A stretch of DNA of 64,000 nt, from the NCBI RefSeq assembly GCF_900112935.1, contig NZ_FONM01000013.1:21042-85041 (forward strand). Direction: 5' to 3'. Position 1 is the first letter of the stretch; the number at the start of each line of letters is the position of its first letter. The notes under the pieces were generated by a model. That model saw nothing but the letters and a program-made list of their open reading frames with translations. It searched no databases and was not told the origin of the DNA. The translations under genes were made by a program, and so were the position numbers. The stretch comes from Trichococcus pasteurii (GTDB lineage: Bacteria; Bacillota; Bacilli; Lactobacillales; Aerococcaceae). Below are positions 1 through 7,981 of this stretch, piece by piece.

Positions 1-296
1 CTCTCCCATTCTTTATATTGGGGTACGTCATCCGCATAGAGGAAAGTGTAGAGGGAGCTGTGTCCGCTGTCCATAACCGTCTTTTCCTTCCGGTTCAACC
101 AAGGGCTCTCCCTGCGGCCATCCATCAAATAATGCAGAATCAGCAAGTCATTATGCACGATCCTTATGCCGACAGGCTTTCCTGCCAGTTCCTTGACTTT
201 TTTGATGACTCGTTGCGCGATTTCCAAGCCCATTTCATGCGTAAATGCTTCAAATTGCAGCGTCTGTTCCTGTTCCAATAACTCGACTTTATCCAC
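1..296 (-). CDS. UPF0303 / heme-degrading-domain family protein, 3' end cut by window edge
   Basis: The reverse strand reads from a GTG at 296 without a stop to the window edge (about 98 residues). A GGAAAGG ribosome site lies about 9 bases upstream of the GTG. The protein begins VDKVELLEQEQTLQFEAF and later shows HNDLLILHYLMDGRR, WLNRKEKTVM and GHSSLYTFL. These match the layout of the UPF0303 family (DUF336/GlcG-like fold, about 155 residues). The family's biochemical role is unsettled. The C-terminal third lies outside the window. Confidence 0.75.
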   Translation of the reverse strand, partial: MDKVELLEQEQTLQFEAFTHEMGLEIAQRVIKKVKELAGKPVGIRIVHNDLLILHYLMDGRRESPWLNRKEKTVMDSGHSSLYTFLYADDVPQYKEWE

Positions 297-363
297 TTAT
301 ATGCACCTTTCCATAAACGGGACCGTCCCATTTTGAGACAGCCCCACCCTTATCTCTATTCCG

Positions 364-1341
364 TCACCCCAGAATGATTCCGGCGCCTGCCAGCGCCTCT
401 TCGGCGATTTCCATCACGACTTGGCTTTGCTCAAGCATATCCTTGGCTTTCGTAAAATCTTTGGCTTCGATCATGCGCGCAAATTCGCGGAATTCCTCGT
501 ACATCCGGTGTGGATGTACTTTCTTGTCCAATGCTTGGCTCTCCTGGCCGTTCAGGTTCACTACAAAAGAATCGCAGAGATTCGGCGGGCCATTCAGTAC
601 AACGGAGCCTTTATCGCCCTGAATCATGGATCGTATCGGTGCTGCCGAATCCTTCGCCCCGATGCAGACCACTTTGCAACCAGGGTAATCCAACAGAAGA
701 ATGCCGGATGTATCAATCCCTCGCTCGACATTCGCAAGGTATTTCACCGAGTCGGGTTTCCCAAGTATCCCAACGACAAAGTGGATGTTGTAGATATTGA
801 TGTCCATCAACGCTCCGCCGCCTGCTTTCGGACTGAAGGCGGGCAAAACTTCTCCCTTCTTGAAGGCATCGTATCGAGAAGAATACTGGGAATAGTTGCA
901 TTCGATGATCTTCAGATCCCCCAAGTGAGGGATCTGCTCCTTGATCGCCAGATAGTTGGACAGATATCTTGTCGTAATCGCTTCGACCAGGATCAGATTT
1001 TTACTTTCCGCCAGTTCCTTCAGTTCGATCAATTCAGCTGAATTGATCGTGAATGGTTTTTCGCAGATCACATGTTTTCCGTTCTCCAATGCTTGCTTCG
1101 TGAATGTGTAGTGCAGATGATTTGGCAGTCCCACATAGATGGTGTCGCACTCCGGATCATTCAGGACTTCTTGATAGTCCGTATATATTTTCCCGATGCT
1201 GTATGTGTTTGCCAGGCCCTCCATTTTCGCGCGTTCCGCTTCGATGCCGAACATGCTGACCAATTCCGTATCCGGCAAGTCCTTCGCCATCGTCAGAAAA
1301 TCCATGACGATCTGTCCCGATCCTAGTATTGCAAGTTTCAT
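364..1341 (-). CDS. Gfo/Idh/MocA family NAD(P)-dependent oxidoreductase
   Basis: The 325-residue protein has an N-terminal dinucleotide-binding fold with GSGQI at residues 7-11. The family motif CEKPF lies near residue 94 and is followed by the C-terminal alpha/beta substrate domain. The start has AAGGAG eight bases upstream. It is the last gene of a leftward set with a PTS IIC and a second oxidoreductase of the same family. A role in converting an imported sugar or sugar derivative is therefore likely, but the substrate cannot be read from sequence. Family members act on sugars, inositols and trans-dihydrodiols. Confidence 0.85.
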   Translation of the reverse strand: MKLAILGSGQIVMDFLTMAKDLPDTELVSMFGIEAERAKMEGLANTYSIGKIYTDYQEVLNDPECDTIYVGLPNHLHYTFTKQALENGKHVICEKPFTINSAELIELKELAESKNLILVEAITTRYLSNYLAIKEQIPHLGDLKIIECNYSQYSSRYDAFKKGEVLPAFSPKAGGGALMDINIYNIHFVVGILGKPDSVKYLANVERGIDTSGILLLDYPGCKVVCIGAKDSAAPIRSMIQGDKGSVVLNGPPNLCDSFVVNLNGQESQALDKKVHPHRMYEEFREFARMIEAKDFTKAKDMLEQSQVVMEIAEEALAGAGIILG

Positions 1342-1385
1342 ATATAAGACTCCTTTTTTCGATTCTTTGTATTCTTATTCAGTTT

Positions 1386-2708
1386 CTATGCTTCAACAGC
1401 ATCCATCTGATGCTGTACTTCTTCGTCGTTTTCCAGCTCCTGTTTGACCGCCAAATTATCCGCTATCTTAAAGAACGGGAAGTAGATGGCAGCAGAAAGA
1501 GCGATTTGGACGATATTCAATACGGCTCCTCTCCAACCTGAAACTAGGAATCCTGCAATGATCGGAGGAGTGGTCCAAGGAATGTTCACCCCATTGGTAT
1601 AAGGTACGAGCCCCGTGCTCATTGCAAAAAATGCGACAACGCCCATGATAATCGGTGCCAAGAGAAACGGAACGATCATGATCGGGTTCAATACGATCGG
1701 CATGCCGAAAATGATCGATTCATTGATCGTAAAGATTTCCGGACCGATCGACAATTTGCCCAACGCTTTGAACTGCTTGGATTTGGCTGCGAACAGAAGC
1801 AAAAGACACAGACCGAACGTTGCACCCGATCCACCGATTTTGATGAAGTTATTATAAAACTGAGAAGTCACGATATTCGGAATAACATCCCCAGCTGCCA
1901 GCGCCGTAGCATTTTCAGCTGTCAAGGTCAACCAAATCGGAGACATTACACTCCCGACAATGTTCGCACCGTGCAGACCAAATGACCAAAGAATACCTTC
2001 AATGATGAGCACGACGATGGTCGCCGGCAATGTGCTTCCTAAAGCCGTTAATGGTGTCTGCAAGTTATTGAAGATGAACGTTTGCACATCGCCGTAACTG
2101 GTCTGTTCGAATCCGATGCGCACGAAGTTGAAGAAAACGATGACCAGCGCAACCGGAATCAAGGCTGAGAAGGACTTCGATACGTTCTGCGGAACCGAAT
2201 CAGGCATTGTGATTTTCCAGCCCATTTTGTCGGTGAAGCGCATAATTTCAATTGCGATAATTGCAATCAGGATACCAACAAATAATCCGGCAGCTCCCAG
2301 GTTCCCTAATGGAATCCCGATTCCCAAGCCTTCCTCTGCGAAAGCGTGCATCGGTGTGACTACGAAAAAGGATGCCAATGCCGCAAAGATGCCGGCCATA
2401 TTGTCCAGTCCGTACGATTTAGCTAATTCATTACCCATCCCGACCACAACGTAAACGGTCATCATACTCATGGAAATGTTGTTCGGGATCGTGAACATCC
2501 GCTGCCAATCGGCTCCGAATGTATTCAACATGAATTCGGTATAAGCGTTAATCGGCAAGTAGGCTAGTAAGATAAAGAAGGAGCCGATGATCAAAAGCGG
2601 CATTGCTGACATAAAGCTGTTCTTTACAGCGCTCAAATAGCGGTTTTGTTCCAGTTTCACCGCTATCGGAGTCAATTTTTCCTCAAGACTATTCAATAAG
2701 TTCTCCAT
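1386..2708 (-). CDS. PTS system IIC component, lactose/cellobiose family
   Basis: This 440-residue integral membrane protein has about ten hydrophobic segments and the N-terminal pattern of the CelB-type IIC family (LTPIAVKLEQNRYLSAVKNS, then PLLIIGSFFILLAYLP). The loop with FTINESIIFGMPIVLNPIM is the family's substrate-loop signature. IIC forms the sugar channel and works with IIA and IIB proteins, neither of which is encoded nearby, so they must be supplied elsewhere. The gene lies between two Gfo/Idh oxidoreductases and is probably cotranscribed with them (19 and 44 bases apart). Beta-glucosides are the usual substrates; the actual sugar is unknown. Confidence 0.88.
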   Translation of the reverse strand: MENLLNSLEEKLTPIAVKLEQNRYLSAVKNSFMSAMPLLIIGSFFILLAYLPINAYTEFMLNTFGADWQRMFTIPNNISMSMMTVYVVVGMGNELAKSYGLDNMAGIFAALASFFVVTPMHAFAEEGLGIGIPLGNLGAAGLFVGILIAIIAIEIMRFTDKMGWKITMPDSVPQNVSKSFSALIPVALVIVFFNFVRIGFEQTSYGDVQTFIFNNLQTPLTALGSTLPATIVVLIIEGILWSFGLHGANIVGSVMSPIWLTLTAENATALAAGDVIPNIVTSQFYNNFIKIGGSGATFGLCLLLLFAAKSKQFKALGKLSIGPEIFTINESIIFGMPIVLNPIMIVPFLLAPIIMGVVAFFAMSTGLVPYTNGVNIPWTTPPIIAGFLVSGWRGAVLNIVQIALSAAIYFPFFKIADNLAVKQELENDEEVQHQMDAVEA

Positions 2709-2727
2709 TTTTTATGACCTCCTAATA

Positions 2728-3744
2728 TTATTCCTTGATTGTGCTGATGCCTTCTTCAAGAATTTCGATCTGGCGGATGGTCTCTTCATCTTTGACGATT
2801 TTTTCTTTTCCATTGACGATTGACTCATAGACGCCGGCATAGATCCGACCGTAATCTCCAACTTCGGAAACGACTTTCTCTTCGTGGTAACAGCCCGCGT
2901 CATCCATATACGTGAGGATGCCGTAATGTTCCGGCAAATCGATCCCGAAATCAGCGTTCGTAGGCATATGGAACATTTTTAGGTGCTCCTCTTGGCGATC
3001 TTTGGTCTGTTTGACGAATTGGCCCTTTTTGCCGGTCACGATGAAGCTAGGACGTTCCTTCAGGCGGAAATAGCTGGATTTGACGGATACTTTTTTGGTC
3101 GGATAGAAGAGGTCCAAATCGAAGTAATCATTGAAACGACCTTTTCCCAAAAGCTGTCTGACGTCATACGTGACACTTTCCGGATTGCCAAAGTAGGACA
3201 GGACCTGATCGATTGTATGGCAACCATGCCCATACAGGTAGCTGTTGACCTTAGAAAAGCTTGTGATGGACTCCGGAATTTCTGGTCTGAAGTAGTCGTA
3301 GTGCATTTCGACTTCCAGGATATCCCCCAGAACGCCGCTCTCGATCACTTTTTGAACAGTCAGGAAATCCGAGTCGAATCTGCGGTTTTGGTAGCACTGG
3401 ATAAAGAGATTTTTTTCTTTCGCCAAGGCGAACAGTTCTTTAGCTTCTGCGGAAGTGTTCGTGAAGGGTTTTTCAACCAGCGCGTTCTTGCCTTTTTCCA
3501 GGGCCATTTTGCCATATTGATAATGGAAGTCTGATGGCGTGGACACCACTACCAATTGGACTTCATCATCGCTCCAGATGTCTTCAATGTTGTCTGTGTA
3601 AAGAACTCCTGGCACTTTTTCCCAGGCATCGTTTTGTACCGGAGAAAAGATTGTCTTGATGCGGATGTTTTCGTTTTTCAGGGAGAAGGGCATGTGATAA
3701 CGGTGGGCACTTTTCCCGCCGCCGATATAAGCGATTGTTAACAT
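2728..3744 (-). CDS. Gfo/Idh/MocA family oxidoreductase (YdgJ-like)
   Basis: The start at 3744 is chosen because GGAGG lies about ten bases upstream and the protein then begins MLTIAYIGGGKSAHRYHMPF, the family N-terminus. A longer reading to 3801 has no ribosome site. The 338 residues carry GGGKSAHRYH (nucleotide binding) and VEKPFTN (EKP motif). The second domain contains YGHGCHTIDQVL, typical of the YdgJ/YvaA (scyllo-inositol dehydrogenase-like) branch. As first gene of the leftward set it faces the divergent RpiR regulator. The substrate is not assigned. Confidence 0.86.
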   Translation of the reverse strand: MLTIAYIGGGKSAHRYHMPFSLKNENIRIKTIFSPVQNDAWEKVPGVLYTDNIEDIWSDDEVQLVVVSTPSDFHYQYGKMALEKGKNALVEKPFTNTSAEAKELFALAKEKNLFIQCYQNRRFDSDFLTVQKVIESGVLGDILEVEMHYDYFRPEIPESITSFSKVNSYLYGHGCHTIDQVLSYFGNPESVTYDVRQLLGKGRFNDYFDLDLFYPTKKVSVKSSYFRLKERPSFIVTGKKGQFVKQTKDRQEEHLKMFHMPTNADFGIDLPEHYGILTYMDDAGCYHEEKVVSEVGDYGRIYAGVYESIVNGKEKIVKDEETIRQIEILEEGISTIKE

Positions 3745-3800
3745 AAAATAATTCCTCCATTTCTCTTGCATGGCCTCATTATAGGGAATACCAGCCTTCA

Positions 3801-3815
3801 CGAAAACGCTTTTAC
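3801..3815. promoter_or_regulatory. cre-like catabolite repression site
   Basis: The segment CGAAAACGCTTTTAC differs at two positions from the CcpA consensus TGWAARCGYTWNCW and keeps a symmetric AAAACGCTTTT core. It lies 57 bases upstream of the first gene of the PTS/oxidoreductase set. That fits carbon catabolite repression of this operon. Confidence 0.5.
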
Positions 3816-3839
3816 GTCAGATGGGACCTGCTGTTCAAT

Positions 3840-3881
3840 GCAAATCCGATTTGCTTGTAAAACACTGAACATAATGTTCAG
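3840..3881. promoter_or_regulatory. Two perfect inverted repeats, candidate RpiR operators
   Basis: GCAAATC-C-GATTTGC (3840-3854) and CTGAACAT-A-ATGTTCAG (3865-3881) are perfect palindromes around a single central base. Their centres are 26 bases apart, in the intergenic region between the RpiR gene and the oxidoreductase/PTS set. RpiR regulators commonly bind such palindromes in their own divergent promoters. Which of the two is the operator is unknown. Confidence 0.45.
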
Positions 3882-4016
3882 CGCCTATAGTAATATCCTT
3901 TGTAATTTGCTGTTGGCAGTTGCCTTTTCGGGGTTTATTGCTTATATTGAAGGAAATACCGGATCGGTTAAGTGGATCGAATCATTGCTGGATACGTTAT
4001 ATATGGAGGGAACAGG

Positions 4017-4874
4017 ATGAGTTTGCTGAAAAAATTGAAATTGAAAGAAAGTTTTACGGACACCGAGCAAAGAATCGCTGATTACATTTTGACAAACTTG
4101 GATGATGTGCCCGATATGGTGATCCAGCAACTTGCAGAAAACACCTTCACTTCCCATTCAGCAATCATCAGGCTCAGCCAGAAATTGGGTTTTTCAGGCT
4201 ATCGCAGCTTCAAGGTGGCGCTGATCCACGAAATCCAAAGCAACAAACATACGCCGACAAACGTCGATCCCAACTTCCCGTTCCTGCCGATGGACGGTTC
4301 GATGGACATCGCCAAAAAAATGGCCGACCTGACGATCGAAACGATCAGAAAAACCTTGGTGAAACTGGAAAAGGACAAACTGAACAAAGCGGTGGATCTG
4401 CTGCAAAAGGCGGATAAGATCTTCCTTTTCGGTACGGGCGATTCCCAGATCCGCGCCCGCAGCTACCAGAACAAACTCATCAAAATCAACAAGCATCTGA
4501 TCATTGGCGACGAATACGGCGAAGCGGCCTGGAATGCCATGAGCATGGGCAAAGCCGATTGTGCTCTGTTCATCAGTTACGGCGGCAATTCAACCAACCA
4601 CAGAAAGATCATCAAATATCTGAATTCCATGAAGATCCCCTGCATCCTGCTGACGGCAAATACGGAGCAACCAACGAGCAAGCTGTGCGACCTAGTGATC
4701 GAGGTGCCTTATGATGAGTTCGATTTCTTCAAAGTCGGCACCTTCTCTTCTCAGATATCCTTTGAGTACATACTGAATACGTTGTTTTCGATCCTCTACG
4801 CGCGCGAATACACGAAAAACCTCAACAGCCTCAAGCGCAAAACAGAAGCGGCGAAGAAATGGGAACTGCTATAG
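4017..4874 (+). CDS. MurR/RpiR family transcriptional regulator
   Basis: Start 4017 has GGAGGG just upstream and gives 285 residues. The N-terminal HTH_6 domain (about 1-77) reads SFTDTEQRIADYIL...NTFTSHSAIIRLSQKLGFSGYRSF. A SIS sugar-phosphate-binding domain follows (about 110-250) with IFLFGTGDSQIRA and ALFISYGGNSTNH. It is divergent from the PTS/oxidoreductase genes, so it most likely senses the phosphosugar of that pathway and controls it. An intrinsic terminator follows. Whether it activates or represses is not known. Confidence 0.9.
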   Translation: MSLLKKLKLKESFTDTEQRIADYILTNLDDVPDMVIQQLAENTFTSHSAIIRLSQKLGFSGYRSFKVALIHEIQSNKHTPTNVDPNFPFLPMDGSMDIAKKMADLTIETIRKTLVKLEKDKLNKAVDLLQKADKIFLFGTGDSQIRARSYQNKLIKINKHLIIGDEYGEAAWNAMSMGKADCALFISYGGNSTNHRKIIKYLNSMKIPCILLTANTEQPTSKLCDLVIEVPYDEFDFFKVGTFSSQISFEYILNTLFSILYAREYTKNLNSLKRKTEAAKKWELL

Positions 4875-4913
4875 GACTTGGCGGGGAATTCTGACGAAAA
4901 TTATGTATTTCAG

Positions 4914-4943
4914 CCCGCCAAAATGCTTTTGGCGGGTTATTTT
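4914..4943 (+). terminator. Intrinsic terminator after RpiR gene
   Basis: A perfect ten-base-pair stem CCCGCCAAAA/TTTTGGCGGG with a three-base loop is followed by TTATTTT. Confidence 0.85.
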
Positions 4944-5027
4944 GGATTCCTCATCTCCTCCCCGCCCTCCTTTGCAACCTATTTATTTCCTTCAAAAATG
5001 GAATTCTATGACTTTTGCTTCCATTTG

Positions 5028-5036
5028 TGATATAGT
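5028..5036 (+). promoter_or_regulatory. Extended -10 promoter of the DEAD-box gene
   Basis: TGATATAGT fits an extended -10 (TGnTATAAT, one mismatch). Transcription would start near 5043, leaving a leader of about 145 bases before the helicase start. No good -35 box is seen, as is common with extended -10 promoters. Confidence 0.45.
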
Positions 5037-5073
5037 AGGCCAGTCACGCTGTTGCTCAGAGAACCTATATAAC

Positions 5074-5140
5074 GTTTCGCGGTGAGGAATTTGGCAAACG
5101 GGAGTCCGACTCTCTTTCCCAAACTGCCCTGACCCGAAAC
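5074..5140 (+). ncRNA. Folded 5' leader of DEAD-box helicase mRNA
   Basis: Nested complementary segments suggest one long bulged hairpin: GTTTCG (5074-5079) with CGAAAC (5135-5140), GGT (5081-5083) with ACC (5132-5134), GGCA (5093-5096) with TGCC (5125-5128), and GAGT (5102-5105) with ACTC (5109-5112). No known riboswitch was recognised. Long leaders are common on cold-shock helicase mRNAs, so a role in temperature or autoregulatory control is possible (inference). Confidence 0.4.
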
Positions 5141-5188
5141 ATACCCACTAAAATCAAATGCATGCAGAGCATGCTGAAGGAGATCCAT

Positions 5189-6472
5189 TTGTTATTTAAA
5201 GAACTAGAATTGAACCAAAACCTGCTGCGCGCACTGAAAGAGGCAGGCTACACGAAAGCGACGCCCATCCAGGAAGATGCCATTCCGCATCTGATGAACA
5301 ACAAGGATTTGTTGGGTTGCGCCCAAACTGGTACCGGTAAGACCGCTGCCTTTGCCCTCCCGATTCTGCAGAACCTAACAGAAGCAGGAACAGCTGGAAA
5401 AGGTAATATCAAAGCCCTGATCCTTGCCCCTACCCGTGAGCTTGCCTTGCAAATCGGGGAAAGCTTCCAAATTTACGCAAAATACCTTCCATTGAAGATC
5501 CAAGTCATTTTTGGCGGTGTTTCTCAGAATCCTCAGACAACCGCGCTGAAACGCGGAACGGATATCCTTGTGGCGACGCCAGGCAGATTGTTGGACCTTA
5601 TCGGACAAGGATACATCAAACTGAACCAGGTAGATTTCTTTGTCCTGGACGAAGCCGATATGATGTTGGACATGGGGATGCTCCATGATGTACGCCGCAT
5701 CATCCGTGAATTGCCTAAGAAACGCCAAAGCATGTTCTTTTCAGCGACTATGCCGACTGAAATCGAAAAACTTGCGGGGACCATTTTGACCAATCCGGTG
5801 AAGGTGGAAGTCACGCCGGTTTCCTCCACTGTGGAAATCATCCACCAAAGCGTTTATCCCGTAGCCAAGACCGACAAAACCGATCTGCTTATCCACCTTC
5901 TGAAGGAAGATACAGTGGAGCGCTCGCTTGTCTTCTCAAGAACGAAGCACGGCGCCAACAAGATCGTCAAAAAGCTTTTACAGGCTGGACTTTCAGCCGA
6001 AGCGATCCACGGCAACAAATCCCAGACTGCGCGTCAGCGTGCTTTGGAAAACTTCAAGACCAAAAAAACCAGCGTTCTTGTAGCGACAGATATCGCAGCC
6101 CGTGGTATCGATGTGCCTGAACTTTCGCATGTCATCTTGTTTGATCTGCCTGAAGTTCCGGAAACCTATGTTCACCGTATCGGACGGACGGGACGCGCAG
6201 GACGCGGCGGAAAAGCCATCTCCTTCTGTGATGAAACAGAAGCATCCTTGTTGCGAGACATCGAAAAACTTATCCAGAGAAAAGTTCCGGTCGTAACAGA
6301 TCAGCCTTTCCTGTTGAAAGAAGGCACTAAGGCAGCTGCACCACAACCGAAAAAACCGGTTGCTGCGCGCAATAACGGAACCCGCGTCAAAAACCAGCAA
6401 GGTCCAAGAGGCGGCCAAAAAGCTGCACAAAGACCGCGTTTCCAGACCAAAAAAAATACTCAAAGTAACTAA
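5189..6472 (+). CDS. DEAD-box ATP-dependent RNA helicase (CshA/CshB-like)
   Basis: The TTG at 5189 is preferred because AAGGAG lies six bases upstream, and it yields the usual N-terminus LFKELELNQNLLRAL; the ATG at 5171 has no ribosome site. All helicase motifs are visible: Q motif YTKATPIQ, AQTGTGKT, PTRELALQ, TPGR, DEAD, SAT, ARGIDV and HRIGRTGRAGR. The C-terminal tail (about 370-427) is basic and rich in Arg, Gly and Gln, typical of RNA-binding tails. The family remodels rRNA and mRNA structure and often matters in the cold. It is a single-gene unit with its own leader and terminator. Confidence 0.93.
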   Translation: MLFKELELNQNLLRALKEAGYTKATPIQEDAIPHLMNNKDLLGCAQTGTGKTAAFALPILQNLTEAGTAGKGNIKALILAPTRELALQIGESFQIYAKYLPLKIQVIFGGVSQNPQTTALKRGTDILVATPGRLLDLIGQGYIKLNQVDFFVLDEADMMLDMGMLHDVRRIIRELPKKRQSMFFSATMPTEIEKLAGTILTNPVKVEVTPVSSTVEIIHQSVYPVAKTDKTDLLIHLLKEDTVERSLVFSRTKHGANKIVKKLLQAGLSAEAIHGNKSQTARQRALENFKTKKTSVLVATDIAARGIDVPELSHVILFDLPEVPETYVHRIGRTGRAGRGGKAISFCDETEASLLRDIEKLIQRKVPVVTDQPFLLKEGTKAAAPQPKKPVAARNNGTRVKNQQGPRGGQKAAQRPRFQTKKNTQSN

Positions 6473-6480
6473 TAAGTAAA

Positions 6481-6519
6481 GAGAGCTCCCGCCGGAAATG
6501 GCGGGAGCTCTCTTTTTTT
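6481..6519 (+). terminator. Intrinsic terminator after DEAD-box helicase
   Basis: A 13-base-pair stem GAGAGCTCCCGCC/GGCGGGAGCTCTC with a six-base loop is followed by seven T. Confidence 0.92.
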
Positions 6520-6713
6520 CTGACTTCATCTGTGGGGCCGGCACATAAATGCGGGGAGTCTCTATCCCTTGCAAGCGCTGGATTAAATCACCTTTTATTC
6601 TTAATAAAGTTGTTTATCAAGACGACATCCAATTTTTTCTGAACAAAAAACATGCCAGGGCAAACGTATGCTCAAGTAGGATTTTGAAATCTTCGATCCT
6701 GTGATAATTGCAC

Positions 6714-7031
6714 TTAGGATGGATCGCTTACGCGTTGGGTCAGTGTAATCTGAGGTCCATACACAAGTAGCGGCTGCAATTGTTCCATAACTCTTGCGAC
6801 ATTCGGATGCTTAGTGTGGTCTTCAACAGCCTTTTCATTAACCCATCCATCCAGAATATAGAAAGTATTGGGAAATTCTAGTTTTTGGTATAAATCGTAG
6901 TAAAGGCATCCTTCCTCAAGTCGTGCAGGTCCGACAAGTTCCAAAAGGTGTTCTTGTACTTTTTCTCGGTTAGGCGTTTCACAACGCAATTCACAAATGA
7001 TGTGTTGTTCGGCTGATTTTGAAGTTATCAT
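6714..7031 (-). CDS. Antibiotic biosynthesis monooxygenase (ABM) domain protein, YgiN-like
   Basis: The 105-residue protein is a single ferredoxin-like ABM domain: [22 protein letters not shown], then [27 protein letters not shown] and HPNVARVM. Proteins of this size often act as quinol monooxygenases or handle small electrophiles. It is the last gene of a leftward group of reductases (SDR and two aldo/keto reductases), which suggests a shared role in detoxifying carbonyl or quinone compounds. GAGGG lies upstream of the ATG. Confidence 0.82.
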   Translation of the reverse strand: MITSKSAEQHIICELRCETPNREKVQEHLLELVGPARLEEGCLYYDLYQKLEFPNTFYILDGWVNEKAVEDHTKHPNVARVMEQLQPLLVYGPQITLTQRVSDPS

Positions 7032-7117
7032 GGTTCATCTTCCCTCTCTTAGTATATAACACCGAATGTAGTCCAGCTATATGTTCGACAAGTAAAAGGA
7101 CATTAATTGATACTGGA

Positions 7118-7927
7118 TTAATTTTTCCCTTGATACACTCGTGTCTGCCCACCATCGACCACCAGATCAATCCCCGTGATAAAGCTGCTCGAATCAGAAG
7201 CTAGAAAGACCACGGCATTTCCGATATCTTCCGGCGTCCCGACACGCCCTACGGGAATCTCACTTGTAACTCGCTGCGCGTAATCTGACACCTGTTCTTC
7301 GGTCATCTTCTGCTCGGTACGGTACCCCTCTGTCGGTACAACGCCCGGGCTAACCGTATTTACTCTGATGTGCCGATGCTTAAGATCTGTTGTCCAGCTG
7401 CGTGCAAGCGAACGGACAGCTGCTTTCGTTGCTGCATAAACAGAAAAACCTGGAAGACCCATATCTGCAGTAATCGAAGCGTTCAAGATAATGGAAGAAC
7501 CGTCTTTGAGAATCGGAAGCATCGTCTGAACGGTAAAGATTACGCCCTTGATATTGACACCTAACAAGTGATCGATATCCCCTTCGGTAAGTTCTTCGAG
7601 AGCAATCGGTCTTCCTCCGCCTGCATTGGCGAAGACGATGTCGAGCCCGCCATGATCTTTCTGGATGGTCTCGGCAAGGCGCTTCAAATCTTCCTTGTTC
7701 GTCACATCAACGGCGATGCCACGTACGGATGGGCCGAGCCGAGCTGCCGCTTCTTCAATTTGTTTTTGCCGCCGCGAGACAATGTAGACGAATGCGCCCG
7801 CCTCGGCCAGTTGCTTAGCAGCACCGAACCCAATCCCTGCGCTCCCACCTGTGACGAGTGCCACGCTCCCTTCCAAAGTCTTTCCTGATATATTCAAATT
7901 GCTGTTTCCAAACTTTACATTTTCCAT
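7118..7927 (-). CDS. SDR family oxidoreductase with unusual N-terminal extension
   Basis: This is a classical short-chain dehydrogenase/reductase of 269 residues. It shows the cofactor motif TGGSAGIG (about 26-33), NAG, the catalytic Ser before YAATK (Tyr-x-x-x-Lys), and the C-terminal pattern FLASDSSSFITGIDLVVDGG. The first 18 residues (MENVKFGNSNLNIS...) precede the normal SDR start at LEGSVALVTGG. They closely resemble the N-terminus of the neighbouring aldo/keto reductase (MEYVKFGNTGLDVS), in DNA as well as protein. A ribosome site (GAGGG) supports this start. The substrate is unknown. Confidence 0.88.
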   Translation of the reverse strand: MENVKFGNSNLNISGKTLEGSVALVTGGSAGIGFGAAKQLAEAGAFVYIVSRRQKQIEEAAARLGPSVRGIAVDVTNKEDLKRLAETIQKDHGGLDIVFANAGGGRPIALEELTEGDIDHLLGVNIKGVIFTVQTMLPILKDGSSIILNASITADMGLPGFSVYAATKAAVRSLARSWTTDLKHRHIRVNTVSPGVVPTEGYRTEQKMTEEQVSDYAQRVTSEIPVGRVGTPEDIGNAVVFLASDSSSFITGIDLVVDGGQTRVYQGKN

Positions 7928-7981
7928 TGATTATCCCTCACCTTCCAGTATTTAAATTAATGGACTATTATTTAACAACTA

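Noticed and set aside
322..347. ACCGTCCCATTTTGAGACAG, resembling the GGGCTGTCTCAAAA ends of some insertion sequences
   Set aside because: There is no partner repeat or transposase nearby; it could be a relic or chance, and cannot be supported as an element.
421..1041. 206-residue forward frame over the first oxidoreductase gene
   Set aside because: It lies antisense to a clear Gfo/Idh gene with better start and motifs.
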